DNA of 64,000 bases from Nitrospinota bacterium (GTDB lineage Bacteria; Nitrospinota_A; UBA7883; JACRLM01), in the NCBI GenBank assembly GCA_016208975.1, contig JACQXA010000004.1, forward strand, positions 428,501 through 492,500, given 5' to 3'. Below, piece by piece: positions 52,878 through 61,852 of this stretch. Below the pieces are notes generated by a model. That model searched no databases and was not told the DNA's origin. It saw only the letters and a program-made list of their open reading frames with translations. A program made the translations under genes and the position numbers. Each line of letters begins with the position of its first letter. Within the stretch, counting starts at the first letter, position 1.

Positions 52878-53304
52878 CCTGCGGAGTACCCTTATTGCCG
52901 CGCCGGTTCTTATAACCCTTGCAATATTGGCGGCGCCCGCGGCTTACTCCGCCGCGGTGGAGAACTACGACATCCAGGGGGAGAAGGTGCGGATCAGAAA
53001 GACTTACAAAGACGGCGACACCATAAGGTTCTGCCTGACGCGGGCCAATTCGGTCAAGAATGTAAAATGGATAAAGCTTCTCAATAAGGATGGGCATGGG
53101 GTGGCGTTGCTTGAGATAAACGGAAAATCCGATGCGCCGGTATGCGCCACAGTGAGCCGCGAAGCCCTGCCCGGAGGGTTCCGGTACGAAATGTGGAAAC
53201 GCCGCCTGCTGTTTTTCGACACTTACTTAAACGGCGTGGATGTGACCTACCCCGGGCTTGCCCCCCTGGCCCGGCTGGATGTCCACTGGTTGGGAGAAAA
53301 CTGA
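52867..53304 (+). CDS. Small exported protein of unknown function
   Basis: 145 residues. Signal peptide (about 1-27, APAAYSA) and a mature domain that looks all-beta (YDIQGEKVRIRKTYKDGD, WIKLLNKDGHGVALLEING, GGFRYEMWKRRLLFFDTYLN). No family recognised. Start overlaps the ABC ATPase by 11 bp; a possible substrate or accessory of that transporter. Confidence 0.6.
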   Translation: MALNLRSTLIAAPVLITLAILAAPAAYSAAVENYDIQGEKVRIRKTYKDGDTIRFCLTRANSVKNVKWIKLLNKDGHGVALLEINGKSDAPVCATVSREALPGGFRYEMWKRRLLFFDTYLNGVDVTYPGLAPLARLDVHWLGEN

Positions 53305-53322
53305 CGCGCGCGACTGCCTGTC

Positions 53323-54168
53323 TCAGTCCATCCCCACGGGGCCGCCCATCAAATCCCCCTCCAAACTGCCCCAATACCTGTGACCATGAACTGAAAGAAT
53401 AACCCGCTCCACGGCGAAGCATCCGTCGGCACCCGGAGGATAGTTTTTAACAACGGAATCTATAAACGGCGAATGTTGCGACTGCGGCAGATTCTGGATA
53501 TATGGAGCCCCGGCATTGGCGGCCAGCCATATTGGAAAATAGCCGCTATTTATCCTGACGGTTTCTTTGCGCATCTCCACTGCTGGCCTGCCATAGCCCG
53601 CTTCGGTTACTATCTCCAACGCCTCGTTTCTGGAAAGCGGTCTATACGGGTATCGAAAAGCCATAAAATGACCGGCGAAGGGGCCACTGGCCATGTTGTC
53701 CATGACATCCCTTAGCGCCTGGCAGTCCCCCTCTCCCGCCATTTCCATATAAACCTGCCCATCCTGCCGGGCAAGCCGGATAAGCCTGTGGAAGAGCCTT
53801 GTCATGTTGGGACACCGCTCTGCGGCCATGTGGCTCATCACCACATCGAAAGGCGCGCCGGGCAACTGGCTGGGCAGGGCGCAAGGGTCGCCGGTCAAGA
53901 ACGTCACATTGCCCCGGGCGGGAAACCTTTTATCGGCCATAGCTTCCCGAAACGGGGCCTCGCCGAAATCCACCGCCAACACATGGCCATCTGGCGCCAG
54001 CTCCGCCAACCGGGCGGTTAAATCCCGCCCTCCAAACGACACCTGCAAAATGCTGTACGCAGGCGCCACGTTAACCTTTTCAAAGAACAGGGAGGGCCAA
54101 TCGTTCTGCGCTCCCTGCGCCCTGCGGTATTTGGGACCGGACCAGACGTCCTTGGGATTTGCGCGCAT
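53323..54168 (-). CDS. SAM-dependent methyltransferase-like protein with a degenerate motif I
   Basis: 281 residues. Class-I MTase layout: ILQVSFGGRDLTARLAELAPDGHVLAVDFGEAPF, NVTFLTGDPCALP, FDVVMSHMAAERCPNMTRLFHRLIRLARQDGQVYMEM and a later YPYRPLSRNEALEIVTEAGYG. The usual D-x-G-C-G-x-G has become Q-V-S-F-G-G-R-D, so SAM binding may be altered. ATG 54168 is 2 bp after the transporter gene; the open frame back to 54450 is an antisense-type artefact. Confidence 0.7.
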   Translation of the reverse strand: MRANPKDVWSGPKYRRAQGAQNDWPSLFFEKVNVAPAYSILQVSFGGRDLTARLAELAPDGHVLAVDFGEAPFREAMADKRFPARGNVTFLTGDPCALPSQLPGAPFDVVMSHMAAERCPNMTRLFHRLIRLARQDGQVYMEMAGEGDCQALRDVMDNMASGPFAGHFMAFRYPYRPLSRNEALEIVTEAGYGRPAVEMRKETVRINSGYFPIWLAANAGAPYIQNLPQSQHSPFIDSVVKNYPPGADGCFAVERVILSVHGHRYWGSLEGDLMGGPVGMD

Positions 54169-54170
54169 CT

Positions 54171-55142
54171 TCACCCGGCTTTCCTGCTGAACGCCTGGTA
54201 CGCCGCAACCGAAGCTACCACCAACAATCCGCCCACCAGCGATGAGGCGCTGGGCGACTCCCCCAGCATGCCCACACCGTAAACAAAAGCGAACACCGGT
54301 ATGAGCAGTTTGAACGCCGCCGCGTCCGCCGAGCCAACCCGTATCATCCCCTCGTTGAACAGCAGGGATGGAACACCTGTGCAAATAACGCCGAAAAATA
54401 CGGCCACCGCCGCATGGCCTGCGGTTAAAGAAGCAAAGCGCCCAGTACAAACCAGGACCCCGATGGAAACCACGGCGGCTATCCAGAAAGACATGCGGGT
54501 TACAGCCACGCCGCCCGCCTGGGCCAGCGGTTTTTCTATGGCTATGGTCATCAGCGCGATAAGCGCCGCCGCCATTAAAAGATAGGCCACTCCCAGCGCC
54601 TGACCGCCCAAAGCGCCCCGTTCAACGCTTACCCAGACAACTCCGGCGAAGCCCGCGCACAGCGCCACAAGTTGGGGAGCCGTGAATTTCTTGCGCCCCA
54701 GCGCCCAGGCCAGCGCCGCCACCATCAGGGCGTTGGATATCACAATGACCGCCGCCAGGGATGGTGTGATAACCCGTGAGCCTTCCATCACCATAAAACA
54801 GGTGGCCGCCGACCCCACTCCGTTGAATACGATGGGCCATATGTGCGGGCGCATCCCGGAGCCAGCGAATTTGCCCGGCGTCAACGATAGGAGTATGGCG
54901 CTCACCACCATCCCCTGGGCCACCAGCATGTCCATTCCGTACGACGCGTCCACCGCCCGGGCCAAGGGATAACCCGAGGCGAACATTGCGCTGGCCGCCA
55001 CGAGAAAAACATAAGCCATCGCCCGGCTTCCCTCGCCGTTTGCGGGCTCAACCTCGCCGGGCCGCTCCATATCCCGCCCCGCAAGGCCGGAAGGAACAGC
55101 ATCATCCATAGTGGCGGGTTCCATGTCGAGTTTTAATTCCAT
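54171..55142 (-). CDS. EamA/DMT-family membrane transporter
   Basis: 323 residues: a roughly 40-residue N-terminal cytoplasmic extension, then ten helices with two EamA repeats (MAYVFLVAASAMFASGYPLARA, TPSLAAVIVISNALMVAALAWAL; MSFWIAAVVSIGVLVC, AVFFGVICTGVPSLLFNEGMIRVG). Probably a small-molecule exporter. Co-directional with the downstream methyltransferase-like gene. Confidence 0.82.
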   Translation of the reverse strand: MELKLDMEPATMDDAVPSGLAGRDMERPGEVEPANGEGSRAMAYVFLVAASAMFASGYPLARAVDASYGMDMLVAQGMVVSAILLSLTPGKFAGSGMRPHIWPIVFNGVGSAATCFMVMEGSRVITPSLAAVIVISNALMVAALAWALGRKKFTAPQLVALCAGFAGVVWVSVERGALGGQALGVAYLLMAAALIALMTIAIEKPLAQAGGVAVTRMSFWIAAVVSIGVLVCTGRFASLTAGHAAVAVFFGVICTGVPSLLFNEGMIRVGSADAAAFKLLIPVFAFVYGVGMLGESPSASSLVGGLLVVASVAAYQAFSRKAG

Positions 55143-55229
55143 GCTTGTTATACTAACTCAAAACCGGCCAGCTTTCCTTAAGTGGGAGCCGGTGGAGAGG
55201 CCAAAATTTAGAAGCGGAGGAGAATAGGC

Positions 55230-55487
55230 ATGCCTGAACCCAAGTCGCCCCAACACGCCCCTTATGTAATGGACATTGAGCCTGGAACATATATCTGGTG
55301 CGGATGTGGTCTCTCAAAAAACCAGCCTTTCTGCGACAACGCCCACAAAGGCACAGCATACGAGGGAACGCAACACGCCGCCGTTCTTTTCGAGATTGAA
55401 GAGGGCAGGACCGTAGCCCTGTGCGGATGCAAACACACCCACAAGCAACCCTTCTGCGACGGGACCCACGCCCTGCCGAAAGAATAA
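55230..55487 (+). CDS. Second dual CDGSH iron-sulfur protein
   Basis: 85 residues, two motifs: CGCGLSKNQPFCDNAH and CGCKHTHKQPFCDGTH. In the first, N replaces the G of CDG, but all three Cys and the His remain. Ribosome site AGGAGAA 12 bp upstream. It lies 11 kb from the gltA-linked paralogue and has no operon partner on its strand. Confidence 0.85.
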   Translation: MPEPKSPQHAPYVMDIEPGTYIWCGCGLSKNQPFCDNAHKGTAYEGTQHAAVLFEIEEGRTVALCGCKHTHKQPFCDGTHALPKE

Positions 55488-55657
55488 CATCAGGTGGCCA
55501 AAAAAGGATGGGGGGCCGCCGCCCGGGTTTTATAGCTCCACCGTCCCCCGCGCCTTGCGGCTGGAGCGACAAGATAAATTTCTATGGCGCGTGGACTGCC
55601 TTAAACCCTGGGCGACGGCCACCTCATCCTAAAAAAAGGGAGCGGAACCGGATGGCT

Positions 55658-55740
55658 CAGATGGTCAAGCCGCTCATGTACACCATCATATAAGTAAGGC
55701 TCAATAAGCCCATCACCCAATCCCTGTGTTCCAAGGTCAT
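55658..55740 (-). CDS. Tiny membrane protein (27 aa)
   Basis: Reading minus from ATG 55740: MTLEHRDWVMGLLSLTYM, then a hydrophobic end and TGA at about 55657-55659. AAGGAG lies seven bases upstream of the ATG. One predicted membrane helix. It follows the 37-residue membrane ORF at 55779 on the same strand with a 38-bp gap. Unknown. Confidence 0.4.
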
Positions 55741-55778
55741 GTTCCGCTCCTTCCCCGTCATCTATTTCGCCCGGCGTT

Positions 55779-55892
55779 CTAGTTGGCCAAGGCAACGGTT
55801 AAAATAACCATGTAGGCCGAAGCAAGCGTCAACATGGCGCCCACGGCGAACACCACAAACTTACTGTCTTCAACACCCTGTATGTTTTCCAT
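55779..55892 (-). CDS. Tiny membrane protein (37 aa)
   Basis: From ATG 55892, with AAAGGAA directly upstream: MENIQGVEDSKFVVFAVGAM, then LTLASAYMVILTVALAN. One membrane helix (about residues 11-35), nothing else. The frame is open to 56018 but the upstream part looks non-coding. Resembles small subunits of membrane complexes in size only. Confidence 0.45.
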   Translation of the reverse strand: MENIQGVEDSKFVVFAVGAMLTLASAYMVILTVALAN

Positions 55893-56132
55893 TTCCTTTT
55901 CCCTATCCAAATCCTGTTTATCATCTTCGGCGACTTTCACCGATACGCTTACATAAAAGCAACGGCTGTGCCAAATCTTGCTACACATTAACAATCTAAA
56001 TGTTGAGTGATTATCCATGGATCAATGGAGGTTGGTTGTGTGCAGTTTGCAAGGCCTTACGTCTGTTATCAGGACAAGGAAATGTCCTAAAGGAGGCGGA
56101 CAATAGTCCGAACAAGAAGGAAAAGGGAAAAG

Positions 56133-56912
56133 TTACTGCCGGTTGCGGTAGTAGATGGCTTTCAGCCCTTGCAGGGTGAGGTGTTCTTCCACCGCTTCTA
56201 TAGTCTCGGAGGCGGAGGCAACAAGCAAGGCCTCGCCACCGGTGGCTATTACCTTGGGTTCCGGGGTCAGCAATGGTTTCATCTTCTTAACGATACCGTC
56301 CACCAGGCTGGCGTAACCATAATATGAACCCGACTGCATGGAATGGATAGTATTGCGCCCTATGACGGAAGGGGGCTTGGCGAATTCCACTTCCGGCAGT
56401 TTGGCGGCGTTATGGTAAAGGGCGTTTAAGGAGAGCCGCATGCCGGGGACGATGGCTCCGCCAAGGTATTCGGATTTGGCAGACACCGCGTCTATGGTGA
56501 TGGCCGTGCCGAAATCCACAATTATAAGCGGTGGCTGATACTTCAGCAGGGCCCCGGCGGCGTTGGCTATCCTGTCGGCCCCCACCTCCCTGGGGTTGTC
56601 TATGTTAATGGAGACGCCGGTTTTTATCCCCGGCCCGATGATGAGCGGGTCCAGCCGGAAAGTTTTTTCGCAGAACCCTGTGATAATGGGGAGTATCTGG
56701 GGTACCACACAGGATATCACCGCCCGGGAAACCTTGGAGATGCCCAGCCCGTTGATGGCGAATAGCTGGGTGACCACCACCGAAAGCTCGTCCTCGGTTC
56801 GGCGAAGCTTGGTTTCCAGCCGCCAATGGGCCAGCAATTCGTCGCCGTCATACAACCCCAGCACGATGTTGGTGTTGCCTACGTCCACCACCAGCAACTG
56901 CCCGTCCGCCAT
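56133..56912 (-). CDS. coaX: Type III pantothenate kinase
   Basis: 259 residues, ASKHA fold: LVVDVGNTNIVLGLYDG (phosphate 1), PREVGADRIANAAGAL, IIVDFGTAITIDAVS (phosphate 2), VIATGGEAL. First step of CoA synthesis. Follows birA on the same strand with a 6-bp gap, a common pairing. Confidence 0.95.
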   Translation of the reverse strand: MADGQLLVVDVGNTNIVLGLYDGDELLAHWRLETKLRRTEDELSVVVTQLFAINGLGISKVSRAVISCVVPQILPIITGFCEKTFRLDPLIIGPGIKTGVSINIDNPREVGADRIANAAGALLKYQPPLIIVDFGTAITIDAVSAKSEYLGGAIVPGMRLSLNALYHNAAKLPEVEFAKPPSVIGRNTIHSMQSGSYYGYASLVDGIVKKMKPLLTPEPKVIATGGEALLVASASETIEAVEEHLTLQGLKAIYYRNRQ

Positions 56913-56918
56913 ATCCCG

Positions 56919-57719
56919 CTACCCCGCGCTTCTTATGGTGTGATGGAGGCTCGTCTCTCCGGAAATAACGGTGACCACTCCACCCTCATCCTGCTCCAAA
57001 AGCAACGCGCCAGCGCCGTCCACATCCAGCGCCATGCCGCTGAGTTTTCGTTCCCCTTCCAGCACGGTAACGCGGCGGCCCAGCAACATGGAGAGAGAGC
57101 GGTAGCTAGCCAGCATCCGCTCCGGGCCTGTTCGGGTCACTTCGTTTAAAAGAGGCTCCAGCCTGTTTATGAACCCGGCCAGTAACGCCTCCCTGGAAGC
57201 GGGTTGGCCGGTCTCTATCTTTATGGACGTGGCTGTCTCCCGCAAATCTTCCGGGAACATCCATTCCTCAGTGTTCACGTTCACGCCCAGGCCAATCACC
57301 GCCCAAGGCTCCTGGCCCCGGATTTTGCGCTCGGCAAGAATACCGCCCGCTTTGCGCCCGTTCAAATAAAGGTCGTTCGGGTATTTTAATGTGGCCGGGG
57401 CGCCGCAAACGTCCCGTACGACCTCGGCCAGCGCTACTCCCGCCGAAAGAGTCACCAGCCCCGGAGAAATGACCGCCGAGGGCAAAGGCCAGGCCAGGCT
57501 TGCGGCTATATTCACACCGGCTGGGCTGACCCAGGATTTCCCAGACCGGCCCCGGCCGTCTGTCTGGCGCTCGGCGAACACCAGCATGGCCCCAACATTC
57601 CGCTCCACTAGCATGGCCGCAAGGCGGGTGTTGGTGGAATCCACGCTATCAAGACGCGCAACGCTCCGGCCCATCAGGGTTGTGGTCAATAAACCCTCAT
57701 AGCGATGAGTATCGAACAT
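56919..57719 (-). CDS. birA: Biotin-protein ligase (no HTH domain)
   Basis: 266 residues. DSVDSTNTRLAAML, ADGRGRSGKSW-type motif seen as TDGRGRSGKSWVSP, KYPNDLYLNGRKAGGILAE, and VIGLGVNVN; the C-terminal BPL_C fold follows (GRRVTVLEGERKLSG). Attaches biotin to carboxylase BCCP. It lacks the N-terminal DNA-binding domain of E. coli BirA, so no biotin-operon repression by it is expected. Confidence 0.95.
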   Translation of the reverse strand: MFDTHRYEGLLTTTLMGRSVARLDSVDSTNTRLAAMLVERNVGAMLVFAERQTDGRGRSGKSWVSPAGVNIAASLAWPLPSAVISPGLVTLSAGVALAEVVRDVCGAPATLKYPNDLYLNGRKAGGILAERKIRGQEPWAVIGLGVNVNTEEWMFPEDLRETATSIKIETGQPASREALLAGFINRLEPLLNEVTRTGPERMLASYRSLSMLLGRRVTVLEGERKLSGMALDVDGAGALLLEQDEGGVVTVISGETSLHHTIRSAG

Positions 57720-57738
57720 GATCCTTCGCCAGCTTCTT

Positions 57739-58329
57739 TTACTTTTTTGGGATGATGTGGTAGGTTTCTACAAATTTGGGATCGGCCCAATTACGGTCCC
57801 GGTTAGGGAGCCTGTGTTTGAATGGGCTGTTCTGGTTATAGTGGCACGAGGCGCACGTCCCCTGTCCAGATTGGTCGAACGGTTTCCTCAAACCAGCCTG
57901 TTTAAGCTTGCGGTCGCGGCGCTCCAGATCTTTTTTCTCGTGGATCTCAAGGTATTTTTCGGCGGAACCGTGACAGTCCTCACATCCCACGCCTTTCCAT
58001 TCATCCTTGTCGGCGCGCTCAGAAGAATAGCCTCCTTCTTCCCAACCCATCACGTGACACCGCATGCAGGATTTGTCTTTCCGGTAGTCTTCGGCGGGTT
58101 TTAAGCCAGCCTCCTTTTTCTTGTCCGCCCGCGTTTTTGGCGCCAGCAGGTCGAACGTTTTGGCGTGGATGGTTTTTTTCCAGGAATCGTAAATCTCTTT
58201 GTGACACTTTTGACAGGACTTGTTCCCTGTATAGCCGAAGGCGGCCATGGCCGGCCCGGTCCACGCTAGAAGGAGCGTCACAACAGTAAACGCCAAGAGA
58301 GCCAAGCCCCTCTTTTCCTGCGAAATCAT
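57739..58329 (-). CDS. Periplasmic tetraheme cytochrome c (cytochrome c554-like)
   Basis: 196 residues. Signal peptide (about 1-29) and four CxxCH motifs: CQKCH, CMRCH, CEDCH and CASCH, plus further histidines (IHAKT, HEKK, HYNQN, HRLP) as likely axial ligands. The opening YTGNKSCQKCHKEIYDSW matches the cytochrome c554/doxX-like multiheme family. Electron carrier in the periplasm, partner unknown. ATG 58329 chosen for the signal peptide. Confidence 0.9.
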   Translation of the reverse strand: MISQEKRGLALLAFTVVTLLLAWTGPAMAAFGYTGNKSCQKCHKEIYDSWKKTIHAKTFDLLAPKTRADKKKEAGLKPAEDYRKDKSCMRCHVMGWEEGGYSSERADKDEWKGVGCEDCHGSAEKYLEIHEKKDLERRDRKLKQAGLRKPFDQSGQGTCASCHYNQNSPFKHRLPNRDRNWADPKFVETYHIIPKK

Positions 58330-58495
58330 TACGCAAAATCCCCCGAAGTTAAAGTTTACCCCTTTAAAATTCGCTATTTGATGCATTGAAATGATAACAC
58401 GATTCACATGGCCCAAGACCTTGCGAATAAAAATTGTAATAGATAGCGCCATGCCATAGAATCGTTCTATGGAATGGCGGTAACCCGGGGCAAGT

Positions 58496-59980
58496 ATGCC
58501 AAAACAAGATCAGTCGCACATCAAGAAAATCCGCACCACCGACCTGCGGGTGGGTATGTATGTTACCCAAACCGACAGCCCATGGTTATCCACGCCGGTC
58601 ATGATCGGCGGATTCGAAATAAACTCCGAAAAAGACATCAAGAAACTGCTGGATTACGAGATCCAGACGGTTTCCATCGATGTCTCCAAGGGTCTGGACA
58701 TAGGGCAGGAATTACCCTTACATTTCCCGGAAGTGCGGGTAATAACCCCGGATGACACTTTCGAGGTGGAAATAACGGAGTTTAAGGTTGGCCGGGAGAT
58801 GCCTGTGGACATATACCACACAACATCCGACGGGCATTTCGCTCTGGAGTTGAAACGGGGGCTTTCATACACCGAGGAGGTGGAGGAGCTTTTTCAGGGG
58901 CGGGGCATCTCCCAGGTGCGTGTTCCGCAAGACCAGCGACGGGCTTACGATCTATATAAAAGGACACTGGAAGGGGAAACGGCAAGCCAGAAAGACAAAG
59001 GGTTTTCCGACAGGTACCTGGATCCGAAAAAAGTCGTTATCCATTACAACTTCATGGACAATTACCATGCCATAAGCCCGCATGCGCTGATAGATGGAAC
59101 AAAGCCACCCTTCTCGGTTTTTGTCCGGGCAAAGGAGGATGTGACGCTGGCTCACAACGCCGGAGACACAATTGGAGCGGGTACGCTGGAAGAATGGGCC
59201 CACAAAGACCTCAACCTGCTTATTCTTAAAAAGGAAATGCCCCCCTACCAGGCTTACCTGATGGAGCATACGAAAAACTCCAAGAACCACGCGGCCAGGG
59301 TTACTTTCGTGCGGGAAAACTCAAAAATGATCGTGGAAGGGCTGGCCCACAACCCGCGCTCCGAGCAACTGATGAAGGAAACCAAGGAGTCCATCACGGA
59401 CCTTACTGATCTGGTCATAGAAAATCCCACAACTTTCTACGGCCTGATGAAGATAAATAACTACGACTACTACACCTTCACCCACTCGGTGAACGTGGCG
59501 ACCCTCTCGCTGGCGCTGGCCATGGCCGCTGGTGTGCATGAAAAACAGGATTTGGCGGACTTGGGGCTGGGCTCAATTTTGCACGACCTCGGCAAAAGCC
59601 GGGTGGACCAGAAACTTATCAACAAGCCCGGCAAACTGACGGACGATGAATACAAGGCGGTATCAAACCACGTCACCCTCGGCTACGAGATGCTCAAGAA
59701 CCACAAGTCGGTGCCGGAACGGGCGCTTATACCTCTCCTCCAGCACCACGAGAAACTCACCGGCAAGGGTTATCCAAACAAACTGGCTGGTGATGATATC
59801 CATTATTTTGGCCGGATAGCCGCGATAATAGACATCTATGACGCACTGACCACAGAACGGGCCTATAAAAAAGCATTCCGCCCATTTGACGCGCTTGCCC
59901 TTTTGACCAAAAGCGAGGGTGATTTCGACATGGCCCTGATCACCACATTCATAAAGCTCATCCACCGTCAGGAGACATAG
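58496..59980 (+). CDS. HD-GYP c-di-GMP phosphodiesterase with DUF3391
   Basis: 494 residues. N-terminal DUF3391-like region (IRTTDLRVGMYVTQTDSPW), a middle region with the hallmark HNAGDTIGAGTLEEW, and the HD-GYP domain (about 300-480): HSVNVATLSLAL, ILHDLGKSRVD, HVTLGYEML, LLQHHEKLTGKGYPN and DIYDALTTERAYKKA. T replaces the usual D in HHE-x-L-D-G. Degrades c-di-GMP. Confidence 0.92.
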   Translation: MPKQDQSHIKKIRTTDLRVGMYVTQTDSPWLSTPVMIGGFEINSEKDIKKLLDYEIQTVSIDVSKGLDIGQELPLHFPEVRVITPDDTFEVEITEFKVGREMPVDIYHTTSDGHFALELKRGLSYTEEVEELFQGRGISQVRVPQDQRRAYDLYKRTLEGETASQKDKGFSDRYLDPKKVVIHYNFMDNYHAISPHALIDGTKPPFSVFVRAKEDVTLAHNAGDTIGAGTLEEWAHKDLNLLILKKEMPPYQAYLMEHTKNSKNHAARVTFVRENSKMIVEGLAHNPRSEQLMKETKESITDLTDLVIENPTTFYGLMKINNYDYYTFTHSVNVATLSLALAMAAGVHEKQDLADLGLGSILHDLGKSRVDQKLINKPGKLTDDEYKAVSNHVTLGYEMLKNHKSVPERALIPLLQHHEKLTGKGYPNKLAGDDIHYFGRIAAIIDIYDALTTERAYKKAFRPFDALALLTKSEGDFDMALITTFIKLIHRQET

Positions 59981-59993
59981 GCCGCTCACCCCC

Positions 59994-61127
59994 ATGCGCA
60001 ATAAGCTGGTTTACCTGGACAACGCGGCCACAAGTCACCCCAAACCCGCCACTGTGATAAATGCGGTAGGCAAGGCTATCGCCGGAATCGCCGGGAGCCC
60101 TGGCCGGGGCGGGCATAAAGGCTCGCTGGCGGCGGCGCGCATGATGTTTTCAGCGCGGGAGACCATAGCTGAATTTTTCGGACTCTCATGCCCGGAGCGG
60201 ATCGTTTTTACCCGTAACGCCACCGAGGGGCTTAACATCGCCATAAAAGGGCTTATCCATGCCGGGCATAAGGTGGCCATATCCAGACTGGAGCACAACT
60301 CTGTGATCCGGCCCATTATGGCGAGGAAAAATGTTGGGGTGGATGTGGATTATGCCCCCTGTGACAATAATGGATTACCGGACATTGTAAATCTTCCAGA
60401 CGTGGATTACCTTGTGACCACTTCGGCCAGTAATGTGACCGGAGCAGTTATAAACACGCAAGCGTTGGCTTCCGCTTGTCGCAAAAAAAATATAAAACTT
60501 ATCCTGGATGCGGCCCAGTCCGCAGGCTCCATCCCGCTCAACGCCAAAGATGTGGATGTTTTGGTATGTTCAGGCCATAAAGGGCTTTTAGGCCCTCAAG
60601 GCATAGGATTCGTTTATTTCGCCCCTGGCATGGAGCCGGACTGTTTCCTGGAAGGTGGCACTGGATCGGATTCCGAAAGCGAAAGAATGCCGGATATCTG
60701 GCCGGACAAGTTTGAGGCGGGCACTCCAAATGTGCCTGGTGTGGCTGGGTTAAAAGCGGGGATCGAATATATAAAACGAATGCCGGTGGCAAAAATCCGC
60801 CAGAAGGAGTTGGCCACCCTTAAGCTACTCATCAGCAATTTAAAGGATATGGAGGGGGTGACAGTATATGGCCCCGGGAAGCTGTCTTCCAGGGCGGGAC
60901 TGGTCTCTTTCAACGTGGCTGGCATTGATCCATCCATCATCGCAGATGAGCTGGATAGCCAGGGGGTGGCCGTCCGGGCTGGATTGCATTGTGCGCCGGA
61001 AGCTCACAAGTTTATAGGCTCTTTCCCTCAAGGATCCGTCCGGGTAAGCCCCGGCCCTTTTACCGCGTTGAAAGACATAAACATTTTTATTGAGGCGATG
61101 CGGCGAATCCTCAAAAAGAAAAGATGA
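59994..61127 (+). CDS. Cysteine desulfurase-like class-V aminotransferase
   Basis: 377 residues. YLDNAATSHPKP, GSPGRGGHKGSLAAA, FTRNATEGLNIAIKG, VTTSASNVTGAVI, LILDAAQSAGSIPL, CSGHKGLLGPQGIGF with the PLP lysine, FEAGTPNVPG and RAGLHCAPEAH with the catalytic cysteine. This subgroup is often paired with DUF3343, as here (ATGA overlap). It may supply S or Se from cysteine or selenocysteine. Confidence 0.9.
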   Translation: MRNKLVYLDNAATSHPKPATVINAVGKAIAGIAGSPGRGGHKGSLAAARMMFSARETIAEFFGLSCPERIVFTRNATEGLNIAIKGLIHAGHKVAISRLEHNSVIRPIMARKNVGVDVDYAPCDNNGLPDIVNLPDVDYLVTTSASNVTGAVINTQALASACRKKNIKLILDAAQSAGSIPLNAKDVDVLVCSGHKGLLGPQGIGFVYFAPGMEPDCFLEGGTGSDSESERMPDIWPDKFEAGTPNVPGVAGLKAGIEYIKRMPVAKIRQKELATLKLLISNLKDMEGVTVYGPGKLSSRAGLVSFNVAGIDPSIIADELDSQGVAVRAGLHCAPEAHKFIGSFPQGSVRVSPGPFTALKDINIFIEAMRRILKKKR

Positions 61128-61393
61128 GCGGAATTATTTACGCCGTTTTCACGACCACTCATGAAACCATGCGGGCGGAAAAATTCTTAAAACAGGCTGG
61201 CATTAAATTCCGTACGGCGATAAAACCCAGAAGCCTCGGGGGAAGCTGCCAAATGGCCTTAAGTTTCGCGCCGGATTCATTAAACCGGATAATCTCACTG
61301 GCCACCGCCAACGGGCTTGGTCTTGTGGGTTTCTTTATTGAGAAAAATGGGGGGTGGGAAAAACTATCTACCGCCAATCCTGCGCAATCCTAA
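61124..61393 (+). CDS. DUF3343 putative Se/S carrier protein
   Basis: 89 residues. YAVFTTTHETMRAEKFLKQAGIKFRTAIKPRSLGGSCQMALSFAP: the single conserved cysteine in the GSC turn is the proposed chalcogen carrier. ATG overlaps the desulfurase stop. No selD or selenoprotein maturation genes are in the window. Converges with a membrane-protein gene by 4 bp. Confidence 0.85.
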   Translation: MSGIIYAVFTTTHETMRAEKFLKQAGIKFRTAIKPRSLGGSCQMALSFAPDSLNRIISLATANGLGLVGFFIEKNGGWEKLSTANPAQS

Positions 61394-61764
61394 CGCCGTT
61401 CATTTCCCTTCAGCCAAAACGCGGCAACAGCTACACCGATGGCCATGGCCGCCGTGGCTGGCCCGTCATTTACCAGATTGCGGGTTTGGTGCGCCACCAT
61501 TAAATAGATGATTGGGGAGGTCAAACCCAGCCAGGTCAACAATTTCACGCTGGTTTTTTGCGACTTCCAGTCGTTGGCTAAAACAATCTCTAAAGCCATC
61601 CCCAGCGCAGAGCCCAACAAAAGCCCGCAGAGCCCGCTCAACAAATGTTCGCCCGGCCTTTCTGCGACAGTCATCAGCACGGAACCGTTTTTAAAAAATC
61701 TTGTAGCCGATGTAACCGCCAGCGCCAGGGTTATGGCCGCTTGAAAAACAAGCCCCTTGTTCAA
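61390..61764 (-). CDS. Small polytopic membrane protein
   Basis: 124 residues, four likely membrane helices (about 6-26, 41-61, 74-90, 101-117). The start is TTG 61764, supported by AAGGAG five bases upstream. It overlaps the DUF3343 gene tail to tail by 4 bp. Not recognised. Confidence 0.55.
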   Translation of the reverse strand: MNKGLVFQAAITLALAVTSATRFFKNGSVLMTVAERPGEHLLSGLCGLLLGSALGMALEIVLANDWKSQKTSVKLLTWLGLTSPIIYLMVAHQTRNLVNDGPATAAMAIGVAVAAFWLKGNERR

Positions 61765-61852
61765 ACTGTCTCCTTTTTAACGCTAAAGCCGGTAGCCCGG
61801 AAGTAGGATTATATACCTTTAGTTTTTATACAACGTTTACTGCATACAAATC

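Noticed and set aside
54169..54450. N-terminal extension of the methyltransferase-like frame
   Set aside because: It is an alternate-frame reading of the EamA gene with many Gly and Arg residues.
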